From the NCBI RefSeq assembly GCF_051465645.1, contig NZ_CP195790.1, positions 3,224,001-3,288,000 of the forward strand: a stretch of 64,000 bases of DNA, in the 5' to 3' direction. Positions 54,824-63,863 of the stretch are shown here, piece by piece. The stretch comes from Planctomicrobium sp051465645. GTDB lineage: Bacteria; Planctomycetota; Planctomycetia; Planctomycetales; Planctomycetaceae. The notes under the pieces are model-generated. The model was given only the letters and a program-made list of their open reading frames with translations. It made no database searches and was not told the DNA's origin. Position 1 is the first letter of the stretch. Each line of letters starts with the position of its first letter. The position numbers were made by a program, and so were the translations under genes.

Positions 54824-55753
54824 CTATTGTGCTTTTTTGCTGGCTGGTGCTGGAGGTTGACGCACAACTCGATGCGTGGAAGATTGAATACCTTCACCAA
54901 GCGGTGACAGACGCTCGCGAGAAATCACGAGTCCATCGGCACCATCGTGCCCATAGGTCAATTTGGTCGCGACAGGAGCCCCGGATGCATCTGTTCCCGT
55001 CAACTCAACCGACCATGTTCCATCTTGATTTCTAGTCCAGAGCCCTTCAGCAAAGCCACCTGTTGACTCAAAGGCCCAGGATCGAAATGTCTTATGCTTG
55101 GCATCCCAGCCAATTCGTTGTGTCCCTTTCAATTCGAGACCAGCTGGCCCGCGAGCAGAGAATTCACTGATCAAAAAGTTGCCGTCTTCCGATCGCTTCC
55201 ATTCCGTTGTAATGCTCGTTGCTCCATCTTCTTCGCGCCATCCCCCTTCGAGCCATGCCAGTTCCTGCAATCGCCCAGCAACTGTTGGTTCAGAGGCCCC
55301 GACTTCCTGGATATAGGCAATTAACCAGCTCTGATCAGGCTGACGAACATGCACAGCAAAATATTTCACTGAGTTCAGGGTCTGTCCCGATTTTGTGACA
55401 AACGATGTCGTACCTTCTTCCACAGCGACTCCGTCTGCAACCGGCCGGATGGACTGAATCTCAATCTTCAGTTCCCCCTCCGACTCGCGAGACAAGACAC
55501 CTGTCAATGCGGCTTCAATTTCTTTACGACCATGAATGGTCAGACCAGAGGAATACACGTACTCAGCTTCTGGTGCAAAGAGAGCGGTCAGAGCTTTGGC
55601 ATCGCTTTGACGAAACGCCTGCTGATACTTTTCGACCGTCTTTTCGATGGCAGCTTTCGTTGCAGCCTGGTCAATTTCTGCTGCGTAACTGCTGCTCTCA
55701 AAATGAGCCCACACCGTAACGCAGACAGCCAACACAAGAACACGATTCAGCAT
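54824..55753 (-). CDS. Secreted DUF4440/SnoaL-like (SgcJ/EcaC) protein
   Basis: About 309 residues from ATG 55753. A signal peptide (MLNRVLVLAVCVTVW onward, cleavage near SYAAE) precedes an NTF2-like domain (about residues 30-160). This has YQQAFRQSDAKALTALFAPEAEYV and the late WLIAYIQEVGA, as in SgcJ/EcaC-type proteins. A second part (about 165-305) resembles a lipocalin-like or DUF1579 domain (LAWLEGGWREEDG, GLELKGTQRIGWDA). Function unknown; the two-domain secreted form is common in planctomycetes. The longer frame to 55816 would place 21 extra residues before the signal peptide. Confidence 0.82.
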   Translation of the reverse strand: MLNRVLVLAVCVTVWAHFESSSYAAEIDQAATKAAIEKTVEKYQQAFRQSDAKALTALFAPEAEYVYSSGLTIHGRKEIEAALTGVLSRESEGELKIEIQSIRPVADGVAVEEGTTSFVTKSGQTLNSVKYFAVHVRQPDQSWLIAYIQEVGASEPTVAGRLQELAWLEGGWREEDGATSITTEWKRSEDGNFLISEFSARGPAGLELKGTQRIGWDAKHKTFRSWAFESTGGFAEGLWTRNQDGTWSVELTGTDASGAPVATKLTYGHDGADGLVISRERLSPLGEGIQSSTHRVVRQPPAPASKKAQ

Positions 55754-56292
55754 ATTCAGGCTCCAGAAGCAACTTGATGGCCGAACACAACGTCTGTCAT
55801 GTCGCCAGAAGAACATTTTGAGAACAGGTTGTCAGTCTCTGCTTCGCACCGGTGACCGATCGAACAAGAACAGACAGCCGACCGTCAAGAAAGACAAACA
55901 CAGCAGAAAGCCAACACCTCAGTCGCAGTCAAAAAAAAATATACATCGTGTAATTTCACATTCCATTGCCATCATGCGATCCACATGATTCATTCAGGAA
56001 CCAAAACACCGCAACCCACCCACACCAACCCCGCAGTACATTCCCTTAAATCAAACCAATCCTCACACCCACGGTAGTCAGCACCCCGAAGTCCGCCAGC
56101 ATTCAGCACCGCAGGCACCTTTCAGATCAGCAAAGCAGTCCATCAGAAGATGGCAACTACCAATTCATATGGCATAGGAATCGCCGCGAAATTTCAGAGC
56201 GTGTTCTGCACCCATAGATGACAGTGGCTTTAGCGACACTCGTTGCGGCACGCAGCATCAACCCGCACCGACAACCAGCTGATCAGGCCAAG
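55754..56292. other. 539-nt gap with no supportable gene
   Basis: AC-rich sequence with an A-run around 55930. A TTGACT on the minus strand near the A-run could be a -35 box for the DUF4440 gene, but there is no matching -10. No gene or terminator is seen. Confidence 0.35.
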
Positions 56293-56667
56293 TTAACTTC
56301 GTAACCAGGTGACGGCCGCATATCCAAAGTGAACCAGATATCGGGCTCCATGCGACGCCATCAAATCGGCCACGGTCTCAGCATCACGCCACTGAATATG
56401 CACTGCGACGATGTAATGACCTTCTTTCAGTTCATCGACATGACGTTGAAAGACAAGTTCTTCAGCGTCTGAGAAGTAGAATCCATGCAGTCGTTCGAGG
56501 AGATGAATTCCTTCTTCTCCTCGATACGCGTTGATCTCATGATGACCTGAGTTGTTGAGGATCTTCACGACATCATCAAACTGCCGTTCCTTATCGATGA
56601 CTCCGATCAGTTTTCCAACCGGAGAGACCACATACTGGCCGACATCGTGGACGGGTTCCAGACTCAT
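56293..56667 (-). CDS. Conserved small protein, possibly stress-related
   Basis: 124 residues; I cannot name the family. The sequence has two likely alpha/beta units: VVSPVGKLIGVIDKERQFDDVVKIL ... EINAYRGEEGIHLLERL, then HYIVAVHIQWRDAETVADLMASHGARYLVHFG. This recalls general-stress-type proteins (YflT/17M-like), but weakly. No signal peptide or membrane helix is present. It is next to HdeD on the same strand (229 nt away), which gives slight support for a stress role. The start at ATG 56667 has AGGGAG (on the minus strand) about 8 nt upstream. Confidence 0.6.
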   Translation of the reverse strand: MSLEPVHDVGQYVVSPVGKLIGVIDKERQFDDVVKILNNSGHHEINAYRGEEGIHLLERLHGFYFSDAEELVFQRHVDELKEGHYIVAVHIQWRDAETVADLMASHGARYLVHFGYAAVTWLRS

Positions 56668-56853
56668 GGTGGACTCCCTTCATACCGGGGTGGACGAGGA
56701 CGTTTCACTTCGAACAGTCCACTTGGAGATTCGAATTTGAAATATCGACCACCCCAGTGAAAACACCTTCAATTGGGTCAATCAATCTCTCATCCGACAA
56801 GTTACACTAGATCCGCCGGATTACGATGAGGGGTTTTCCAGAATCCTTAAAGG

Positions 56854-56883
56854 CAGATCCCCTGTTAATGGACAGGGGATCTG
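56854..56883 (-). terminator. Hairpin terminator of the HdeD-like gene
   Basis: Perfect 12-bp arms (CAGATCCCCTGT and ACAGGGGATCTG) flank a 6-nt loop, 13 nt after the HdeD stop on the minus strand; CCTTTAAGG follows. Confidence 0.75.
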
Positions 56884-56895
56884 TTAGCGATGGAA

Positions 56896-57480
56896 TCACA
56901 CTCGCGCAGTCGGAAGACTCTTCACGGCAACTCCAAGACCGATCCAGTTGATACCACGAAAAATCAGGCTGATTCCAACGAACATTCCAATCACCCAGAA
57001 TGCAGCTTCTGGCCAATCCTGCAAAATCATCACGCTCAACACGACATCAATCACCCCACTGAGAAGCGGCCATCCCCAGGCACCAAACCGATAGAACAAT
57101 GCGGCCACAATTTTGAAGATCCCGCCCACCATCAGGAAACAGGCGATCAACAGGGTCAGCGCCAGCAGTGCCCCAACCGGAGCTTTCAAAAACAACACTC
57201 CAACCACGATCGACAAGATCCCGGAAAGCAGATGATAAAACACACCGCTCCACTTGCGACACCAGAAGGATCCAATTGACTCAATAGCACCACTCGCAAG
57301 CAGAACGAAGCCGATCGCAACTGCTGTTGCCAGCGATGCCACCCCTACCGCACTCAACGCAACACTCCCCAACGCAATCAAGCTAATCCCCAACAACACA
57401 AACAAAAACCAACTTCCACGCAATGTGGAAAGTCCATGCTGCAGCTCATTTAACAATGGTCGCTCTTCAACAGAATTCAT
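56896..57480 (-). CDS. HdeD-family acid-resistance-like membrane protein (DUF308)
   Basis: 194 residues with six predicted membrane helices. Repeated Gly-rich helices (LFVLLGISLIALGSVAL, GFVLLASGAIESIGSFW, LLSGILSIVVGVLFL, LLSGVIDVVLSVMIL) are the HdeD/DUF308 pattern. In E. coli HdeD is linked to acid resistance at high cell density; the molecular job is unknown. GGxFKIV-like (GGIFKIVAALFYRFGAWG) is the family centre. It has its own terminator downstream. Confidence 0.88.
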   Translation of the reverse strand: MNSVEERPLLNELQHGLSTLRGSWFLFVLLGISLIALGSVALSAVGVASLATAVAIGFVLLASGAIESIGSFWCRKWSGVFYHLLSGILSIVVGVLFLKAPVGALLALTLLIACFLMVGGIFKIVAALFYRFGAWGWPLLSGVIDVVLSVMILQDWPEAAFWVIGMFVGISLIFRGINWIGLGVAVKSLPTARV

Positions 57481-57963
57481 TACCGTGCTTTCTTAATTAA
57501 ATGTACGATTTGCAGTACAAATACAGCAGGTCCAGAAGAACTTCGCTGCACTGATCAATCAATTCCTCAAGAACAGCAGATTGAACAAAAACTGACCACT
57601 TCCCCCGCACTAAGATGGCTGAGCAATTAACGCTGGATACGCGTCTCTCACCACTCTAAGTGGTACAACTTCGAAGCGAACTTAAACTCGAATCCGTTCA
57701 ACAATCACATCGCATAACACTCAATTTTTCTTCGAACATTCATCGAATGTACCTCGAAGAAATGACATTCGCGCAAACTATTTGTTGCTCAGCAGCTGAA
57801 TCAGAAGAAGTTGAGAAAGTAATCCTGTACTTAGCGTCTCGATCACAAGTAGACTGAAAAGTGATCGGGCCGCCATTTCTCACAATCAGAATGGCGGATG
57901 AACTGCGTCATCACGCAGCCGTATCGACTTCGCTGAAGTCGCACTCCTTGAGCAAAGTATCCC
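57481..57963. other. 483-nt divergent gap between HdeD-like and alcohol dehydrogenase genes
   Basis: Structure without genes: an inverted repeat TGTAC/GTACA near 57502-57519, a hairpin with 8-bp arms CCGCCATT/AATGGCGG (57870-57897), and a 7-bp hairpin CGACTTC/GAAGTCG (57925-57941) just upstream of the dehydrogenase start. A 65-codon frame at 57660 has no recognisable domain. Confidence 0.4.
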
Positions 57964-59046
57964 ATGTCTGACACACTCAACGGCCTCCCTCGCAAAATGA
58001 AGGCCGCGATCTTCGCCGAGCCTGGGCGTATCGTTCTTGAAGAAAAGCCGGTCCCGCACGTTGGCCCCCTCGACGCACTAATCCAGATCACCATGACCAC
58101 GATCTGCGGGACAGACATTCACATCCTGAAAGGTGAATACCCGACATCAAAGGGACTGACAGTTGGACACGAACCTGTCGGCGTCATCGCACGACTAGGA
58201 GCGGCAGTCACCGGCTACGAAATTGGGCAGCGTGTCATCGCCGGCGCAATCACGCCTTGCGGGCATTGCCATTTCTGCCTCGACGGAATCATGGCTCAGT
58301 GCGGCGGAAAAAGCACGGGAGGCTGGCGGCTTGGAAACTCAATCGATGGATGTCAGGCTGAATACGTACTCATCCCGGACGCGATGGTGAATCTGGCTCC
58401 CATTCCAGACAATCTGACAGATGAGGAAGTCCTCATGTGCCCGGACATCATGAGCACAGGGTTCATTGGCGTTGAAAATGCCAATATCCGCATTGGAGAT
58501 TCGGTCGCCATCTTCGCGCAGGGACCGATCGGCTTATGCGCCACCCTCGGAGCAAGGCTGGCTGGAGCGACTCAAATTTTCGCCGTCGATGCAATCAAAG
58601 GGCGACTCACTGTCTCAAAAGAACTCGGCGCCGACGTTACGATCAACTTCAACGAAGCAGACCCCGTTCAAACAATCCGTGAAGCCACCAACGGACGCGG
58701 GGTCGATGTTGCCATCGAAGCTCTCGGAACACAGTCAACATTTGAAAGCTGCATGCGTGTCCTTCGCCCCGGTGGAACACTCTCCTCGTTAGGAGTCTAC
58801 TCAGGCAAACTCACGCTCCCCATCGACTCCTTCGCAGCAGGGCTAGGAGACATCAAAATTGTCACATCGCTCTGTCCCGGTGGAAAAGAACGCATGCGCC
58901 GCCTGATGAATGTCGTTTCATCTGGCCGAGCCGACCTGCGATCACTCGTCACCCACCATTACACACTCGACCAGATCGAGGATGCGTACGACCTCTTTGC
59001 GAATCAACGCGATGGTGTCCTGAAAATCGCGATCACTCCCACCTAG
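57964..59046 (+). CDS. Zinc-dependent NAD(P) alcohol dehydrogenase
   Basis: 360 residues of the MDR family. The catalytic zinc site is in TICGTDIHILKGEYP and TVGHEPVGVI. The structural zinc Cys group is CGHCHFCLDGIMAQC. The cofactor fold has VAIFAQGPIGLCATLGARLAG. The substrate class is broad (secondary alcohols, butanediol- or threonine-dehydrogenase-like). It is monocistronic. Two small hairpins lie upstream, one of them (57925-57941) close to the ATG. Confidence 0.93.
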   Translation: MSDTLNGLPRKMKAAIFAEPGRIVLEEKPVPHVGPLDALIQITMTTICGTDIHILKGEYPTSKGLTVGHEPVGVIARLGAAVTGYEIGQRVIAGAITPCGHCHFCLDGIMAQCGGKSTGGWRLGNSIDGCQAEYVLIPDAMVNLAPIPDNLTDEEVLMCPDIMSTGFIGVENANIRIGDSVAIFAQGPIGLCATLGARLAGATQIFAVDAIKGRLTVSKELGADVTINFNEADPVQTIREATNGRGVDVAIEALGTQSTFESCMRVLRPGGTLSSLGVYSGKLTLPIDSFAAGLGDIKIVTSLCPGGKERMRRLMNVVSSGRADLRSLVTHHYTLDQIEDAYDLFANQRDGVLKIAITPT

Positions 59047-59132
59047 CCGCTCCCCTCTCAGGCGATTTCCGGTCTTCCTAGATCGACGCTTTTCTTCGAC
59101 CTTCACGAACCTCGTTTTCACTCCAGACTACC

Positions 59133-59152
59133 ACTTAGTCGTTGACCTAAGT
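59133..59152. promoter_or_regulatory. Inverted-repeat operator of the ArsR-family gene
   Basis: ACTTAG and CTAAGT form perfect 6-bp arms with an 8-bp spacer. The repeat overlaps the predicted -35 box (TTGACC, 59142-59147). Placement fits autorepression by the downstream ArsR-family regulator; inferred, not shown. Confidence 0.55.
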
Positions 59153-59170
59153 ATTAGAGTCGAGTAATTT
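59142..59170 (+). promoter_or_regulatory. Predicted sigma-70 promoter of the ArsR-SRPBCC operon
   Basis: TTGACC (59142-59147) and TAATTT (59165-59170) are exactly 17 nt apart, and the leader to the ATG at 59246 is about 70 nt. Confidence 0.55.
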
Positions 59171-59245
59171 CAACAGACAGGCTGACGAGGTCACGGCGGG
59201 CAGGCGCAACTCGATTACGCCCGTTTTCTCAAGGGATTGAACTCG

Positions 59246-59584
59246 ATGTCTGTTATTTTAGAGCCAATCGATCAGGTTTTCCGAGCACTTTCAGATCCCA
59301 CTCGCCGACGTGTGCTTGAGCGATTAAGTACCAGTCCAGCGTCGGTGAGCGAGCTCGCGGAACCGTATGACATGGCGCTGCCGTCGTTTGTTCAGCACAT
59401 GAAGGTGCTGGAAGACTGCGGCTTGGTCAGTTCATCAAAAACGGGGCGCATCCGCACCTATCGAATTGCTCCAACGCAGCTGAAACTCGCAGAAGACTGG
59501 CTCGGCCAACAACGGGCAATGTGGGAAAAACGCCTTGATCGCCTCGAAGAATTTCTTCTCAAACTCAAGGAGCAGCGAGAATGA
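59246..59584 (+). CDS. ArsR-family transcriptional regulator
   Basis: 112 residues from ATG 59246. It is a winged-helix repressor with QVFRALSDPTRRRVLERLS (the family signature), SVSELAEPYDMALPSFVQHMKVLEDCGLV (recognition helix) and a basic tail. The only Cys is in EDCGLV, so the metal-binding ELCVC site of metal-sensing ArsR proteins is absent. It is likely the type that pairs with SRPBCC proteins and responds to another signal. Its stop overlaps the next start (ATGA), so the two are translated together. TTG 59237 is a possible alternative start. Confidence 0.92.
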   Translation: MSVILEPIDQVFRALSDPTRRRVLERLSTSPASVSELAEPYDMALPSFVQHMKVLEDCGLVSSSKTGRIRTYRIAPTQLKLAEDWLGQQRAMWEKRLDRLEEFLLKLKEQRE

Positions 59585-60072
59585 CGCCAATTCGAATTGA
59601 AGTCGACCCCGAGCTCGATCTGGTTCTGGAACGGGTCATTGACGTGCCTCCAGAACTGGTCTGGGAAGCATGGACAAAACCGGAACACCTGATGCAATGG
59701 TTCTGCCCCAAACCATGGTCCGTCGTTGACTGCGAGATCGACTTACGGCCGGGCGGAATCTTCCGGACTGTCATGAAATCTCCAGAGGGTCACGAAATCC
59801 CGAACGTCGGATGCTACCTCGAAGTCATTCCTCTGAAACGACTGATCATGACCGACGCTTTGCTTCCCGGGTTTCGTCCGGCTGAAAAGGCATTTTTCAC
59901 CGGAGTTGTTTCAATCGAGCCCAACGGAACAGGCACCAAATACACGGCGATGGCGATTCACCGTGACGTAGAAGGACGTAAAGAACACGAGGCCATAGGG
60001 TTCCACGAAGGTTGGGGAATCGCACTCGATCAATTGGTCGCGTACGTAAAAGAAAATCTGATGGCGAAATAG
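59581..60072 (+). CDS. SRPBCC/AHSA1-domain protein
   Basis: 163 residues. The START/Bet v1-like fold typical of AHSA1 family proteins is seen: VLERVIDVPPELVWEAWTKPEHLMQWF at the start, CEIDLRPGGIFRTVM, and late HEGWGIALDQLVAYVK. It probably binds a small hydrophobic ligand. It overlaps the ArsR gene by 4 nt; this pairing is common and suggests the SRPBCC protein handles the compound sensed. A terminator follows at 60103-60140. Confidence 0.93.
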   Translation: MTPIRIEVDPELDLVLERVIDVPPELVWEAWTKPEHLMQWFCPKPWSVVDCEIDLRPGGIFRTVMKSPEGHEIPNVGCYLEVIPLKRLIMTDALLPGFRPAEKAFFTGVVSIEPNGTGTKYTAMAIHRDVEGRKEHEAIGFHEGWGIALDQLVAYVKENLMAK

Positions 60073-60465
60073 CCGGAAACTTCACCTGTTCGCGTTTCCC
60101 TGAAGATCCACTGGAACCACAATCCCGGCGGATCTTTTTTCACATCGTATTACGGCAACGTCATTTACAACACAATTACCCAAACTCGGCAGCCAATGGA
60201 GGCTCCCTGAGTTCAGAATCAGACAGCGATCCCGGCGGAAAAATCGTCCCGTCGTGCGTCGAACTGATGCGTCGGGCTTATCCGGCCCCTTCTCGCGTTG
60301 CGTGGTCACAGCGTGCGGTTACAATGCTCGATTCTCCAAATTTATATCCGGTCTGAACAAAATTGACCGGCCGCGTAAGACAAATGATGCGTGAGCCATG
60401 CGGAACATCCACAGGCCCAACGACTCAATTGCGACCACGGTTGGGATGTGACCGCGAGGAACGTC
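60073..60465. other. Gap holding the operon terminator and the guaA leader
   Basis: Contains the ArsR-SRPBCC terminator and about 320 nt before guaA. The 11-mer ATCCCGGCGGA occurs twice (near 60122 and 60229). The guaA ribosome site GCGAGGA lies 5 nt before its ATG. No gene or clear guaA promoter. Confidence 0.4.
60103..60140 (+). terminator. Terminator of the ArsR-SRPBCC operon
   Basis: AAGATCC and GGATCTT pair across a 20-nt loop with some internal pairing, followed by TTTT. Confidence 0.65.
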
Positions 60466-62040
60466 ATGACGTCAAGTCTCAATACAAACTCCACCCCCGT
60501 TGAAAAGGACACAATCCTTGTCCTCGATTTCGGGTCACAAACGGCTCAGTTGATCGCTCGACGCGTACGCGACCAGCAGGTTTTCTGCCAACTCGTCCGT
60601 CACGATTTAAGTGCAGAGCGAATCAAGGAAATCGCGCCGAAGGGATTGATCCTCTCTGGTGGACCTGCAAGCTGCTACGAACTTGGCTCCCCACAACTCG
60701 ACCCGGGGATCTTCGAACTCGGTATTCCGATTCTGGGGATCTGCTACGGAATGCAGATCAGTTGCCGGACCTTGGGTTGCGAAGTGAAACCTGGGAAGTC
60801 CCGCGAGTTCGGGCACACCGATATGGAGTGCAACACCGACAACTTGCTCTTCAAAGGATTACCCAAGACGTTCACCACCTGGATGAGCCACGGTGATCGT
60901 GTTGAGAATCTTGATTCGCAGTTCGTCGTGCTGGCAAAAACCGCAGAATGTCCGAATGCGGCAATCAAGCACCGCGAGAAGCCAATCTACGGGTTGCAGT
61001 TCCATCCTGAAGTGTCGCATACACAACATGGCGAACACCTGATCGGAAACTTCATTCGCAACATCTGCGGGTGCAGTGGAACATGGAAGATCTCGTCGTT
61101 CATCGAACAACAATGCGAAGAAATCCGCGAACGAGTTGGCAAACAACGCGTGATTTGCGGACTCTCCGGCGGAGTGGATTCGTCGGTCGTGGCCGCCCTG
61201 CTCTACAAGGCGATCGGTTCACAACTGACCTGTATTTTCGTAGACAACGGGTTGCTGCGAAAAGGGGAACGGGCGCAGGTTGAATATGAATTCAGCGAGC
61301 ACTTCAAAACCGACTTGCATGTCGTTGACTCTGGCGACCGCTTCCTGAGCGCGTTGCACGGTGTGACCGATCCACAAGTCAAGCGCAAGACCATTGGCAA
61401 GCTCTTCATCGATGTCTTCAAAGATGAAGCACTGGCGATTGAAGATGCTCAGTTCCTCGCACAAGGGACGTTGTATCCAGACGTGATCGAATCGGGAGCA
61501 AACCCGGACGGTCCAGCTGCGACAATCAAATATCACCACAACGTCGGTGGATTGCCTGATCAACTCGGATTCGAGTTGATCGAGCCGCTGCGAATGCTGT
61601 TCAAAGACGAAGTCCGCCGAATGGGGCTGGAACTCGGATTGCCTGACTCACTGATCTGGCGTCATCCATTCCCCGGCCCAGGTCTGGCGGTTCGCTGCCT
61701 TGGCAACATCACTCGCGAAAGACTGGAAACACTCCGGGAAGCGGACGCGATCTTCCTTGAAGAACTGGTCAAGTCCGGAACCTACCGGAAGGTTCAACAG
61801 GCATTCGCTGTGCTGTTGCCTCTTCAGACGGTCGGTGTCATGGGCGACGCCCGAACCTACGAAGAAGTCATTGCTATTCGGTCGGTCGACACAGACAACT
61901 TCATGACCGCAGACTGGTCGAAGTTGCCATACGACCTGCTTCAGCGAGTCTCGACTCGAATCATCAATAGCGTGCGAGGCGTGAATCGCGTTGTCTACGA
62001 CATCAGCAGCAAGCCACCGAGCACCATTGAATGGGAATAG
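60466..62040 (+). CDS. guaA: GMP synthase (glutamine-hydrolysing)
   Basis: About 524 residues from ATG 60466, chosen because GCGAGGA lies 5 nt upstream; the frame opens at 60391. It converts XMP to GMP. The glutaminase domain has the Cys in ILGICYGMQ and the His-x-Glu in FHPEVSHT. The synthetase PP-loop is GLSGGVDSSV, and the C-terminal dimerisation region ends RVVYDISSKPPSTIEWE, the classical GuaA ending. It is a single gene with a strong terminator. Confidence 0.98.
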   Translation: MTSSLNTNSTPVEKDTILVLDFGSQTAQLIARRVRDQQVFCQLVRHDLSAERIKEIAPKGLILSGGPASCYELGSPQLDPGIFELGIPILGICYGMQISCRTLGCEVKPGKSREFGHTDMECNTDNLLFKGLPKTFTTWMSHGDRVENLDSQFVVLAKTAECPNAAIKHREKPIYGLQFHPEVSHTQHGEHLIGNFIRNICGCSGTWKISSFIEQQCEEIRERVGKQRVICGLSGGVDSSVVAALLYKAIGSQLTCIFVDNGLLRKGERAQVEYEFSEHFKTDLHVVDSGDRFLSALHGVTDPQVKRKTIGKLFIDVFKDEALAIEDAQFLAQGTLYPDVIESGANPDGPAATIKYHHNVGGLPDQLGFELIEPLRMLFKDEVRRMGLELGLPDSLIWRHPFPGPGLAVRCLGNITRERLETLREADAIFLEELVKSGTYRKVQQAFAVLLPLQTVGVMGDARTYEEVIAIRSVDTDNFMTADWSKLPYDLLQRVSTRIINSVRGVNRVVYDISSKPPSTIEWE

Positions 62041-62102
62041 TGAAAAGACCCTGATTGAAGAGTCGATCGATGTTCATTCAGGATCGTTTTGCATGACAAC
62101 CC

Positions 62103-62138
62103 AAGAGGCCTGGCGACAAGTCGCCAGGCCTCTTTTCG
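62103..62138 (+). terminator. Strong terminator of guaA
   Basis: Perfect 15-bp arms (AAGAGGCCTGGCGAC, GTCGCCAGGCCTCTT) with a very short loop, followed by TTCGTTTT. The best hairpin in the window. Confidence 0.93.
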
Positions 62139-62324
62139 TTTTGCCAGCGTGCGAATTCAGTTCGCGAGAATCAAGGCAACTCGATATGCTGATCCGTGAG
62201 CAAAACGCTCACCCTGATTCAAAAGCAGTCTCGGCCTCGTTCCTTCAGTCGAATGAGGTCTGCTCATCAGGCCGAGCCTGCCTGACAGCAAGATCACGTC
62301 CACCAGCTTGCGAAGTCGAACACC

Positions 62325-63863
62325 ATGGCCAAATCCACTCCGGTACTGGAACTGAGACACATCGGCAAACGATTCCCCGGAGTTGTGGCACTCAGTGATA
62401 TCTCTTTCGACGTTCGTGCAGGTGCATTTCACGCCATCTGCGGAGAGAACGGAGCAGGGAAAAGCACATTGATGAAGATTCTCTCCGGCGTACTCACCGA
62501 GTATGAAGGAGACTTCCTGATTCGTGGCAAACGTGCTGAATTCCAGTCGACTCGTGATGCAGAACACGCAGGCATTGCCATCATCCATCAGGAGCTGAAT
62601 CTGGTGGAGCAGATGACCGTCGCCGCAAACCTCTTTCTTGGAAGAGAAAAGCGACGCGGGCTCTTTCTCGATGAAAAGGCCATGTGCAGTGAAGCCGCTG
62701 CTCTCCTGAAGCAGCTGGAGTGCCCCATTCATCCACTGGAGCGAGTCGCCAACCTGCGGGTCGGGGATCAGCAACTGGTGGAAATTGCCAAAGCCCTCTC
62801 TCTCAACGCCGACATCCTGATCATGGATGAGCCGACGAGCGCCCTGACCGAAAACGAAGTCGAACGCCTTTTTCGTGTGATCGAACGTCTGCAAAGGCGA
62901 GGCGTGACGATTCTCTATATCTCACACAAGATGGACGAGGTCTTCCAGAATTCCGATCGCATCACTGTCTTGCGAGATGGAAAACACGTCACAACATTAA
63001 AGAGCGAGGACACCAGCCCACGCGATATTACTCATCTAATGGTGGGACGCGAGATCGAAAACATTCGACTGGCGGAAGACCGCACTCCCGGCTCCCCCAT
63101 TCTCGAAGTTCGCAACTTGTCATTGCCGCGCGCTGGCCACTCAAATCGATGGAAACTGAAGGACATTTCCTTTCAGTTAGCGAGAGGAGAAATCCTTGGC
63201 ATCGCGGGATTGATGGGAGCCGGACGCACTGAATTGCTGGAATGCCTGTTTGGTGCCAATGAGGAACCGATCCAAGGAGAAATCCGTCTGGATGGATCGA
63301 TCATGCAGTTCTCACATCCCGCTGACGCCAAGGCTGCCGGGATTGCGATGGTCACAGAAGACCGAAAGCGTCTCGGGCTGTTCTCGCAAATGAATGTTCG
63401 AGAGAACATCTCGATCTGCACGCTTCCGAAATCTCTATCCGGCGGAATGATCAGCAAGGCGAAAGAACGAACCAGCGTCCAGCAATCGATCGAACGCCTC
63501 GGAGTTAAAACGGCAGGCTCGGAAGCAGCGATCACCGGTTTATCAGGTGGGAATCAGCAAAAGTGCATTATCGCCCGCTGGTTGAAATCCAATCCCAAGG
63601 TACTGCTGCTGGATGACCCGACTCGTGGGATTGATGTCGGTGCCAAGGCTGAGCTGTATCAAATGATCGATCAACTCTGCCGGGAAGGAATGTCGCTGAT
63701 TGTGACCTCCAGCGAACTCCCGGAACTGATCACGCTTTCAGATCGGATTCTTGTTCTCAGCGAAGGCCGAAAGGCAGGGGAACTGTCGAGGGCGGAGTTC
63801 AGCGAGCAACGCATCATGGAACTCGCCACAACGACCACGAAAGCCGAATCCGCGTCTGCGTGA
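62325..63863 (+). CDS. Sugar ABC transporter ATP-binding protein (RbsA-like)
   Basis: 512 residues with two ABC cassettes, the form used by carbohydrate uptake 2 (ribose/xylose/galactose type) importers. Cassette 1: Walker A GENGAGKST, signature region LRVGDQQLVEIAKAL, Walker B ILIMDEPTSAL. Cassette 2: GLMGAGRTELLECLFG (degenerate Walker A, normal for this family), LSGGNQQKCIIARWL and VLLLDDPTRGIDVG. It energises sugar import. Permease and binding-protein genes are not in the window; they may follow beyond 64000. No ribosome site stands out. Confidence 0.93.
   Translation: MAKSTPVLELRHIGKRFPGVVALSDISFDVRAGAFHAICGENGAGKSTLMKILSGVLTEYEGDFLIRGKRAEFQSTRDAEHAGIAIIHQELNLVEQMTVAANLFLGREKRRGLFLDEKAMCSEAAALLKQLECPIHPLERVANLRVGDQQLVEIAKALSLNADILIMDEPTSALTENEVERLFRVIERLQRRGVTILYISHKMDEVFQNSDRITVLRDGKHVTTLKSEDTSPRDITHLMVGREIENIRLAEDRTPGSPILEVRNLSLPRAGHSNRWKLKDISFQLARGEILGIAGLMGAGRTELLECLFGANEEPIQGEIRLDGSIMQFSHPADAKAAGIAMVTEDRKRLGLFSQMNVRENISICTLPKSLSGGMISKAKERTSVQQSIERLGVKTAGSEAAITGLSGGNQQKCIIARWLKSNPKVLLLDDPTRGIDVGAKAELYQMIDQLCREGMSLIVTSSELPELITLSDRILVLSEGRKAGELSRAEFSEQRIMELATTTTKAESASA

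Noticed and set aside
57660..57857. 65-codon frame upstream of the alcohol dehydrogenase
   Set aside because: Weak start context and no recognisable features.
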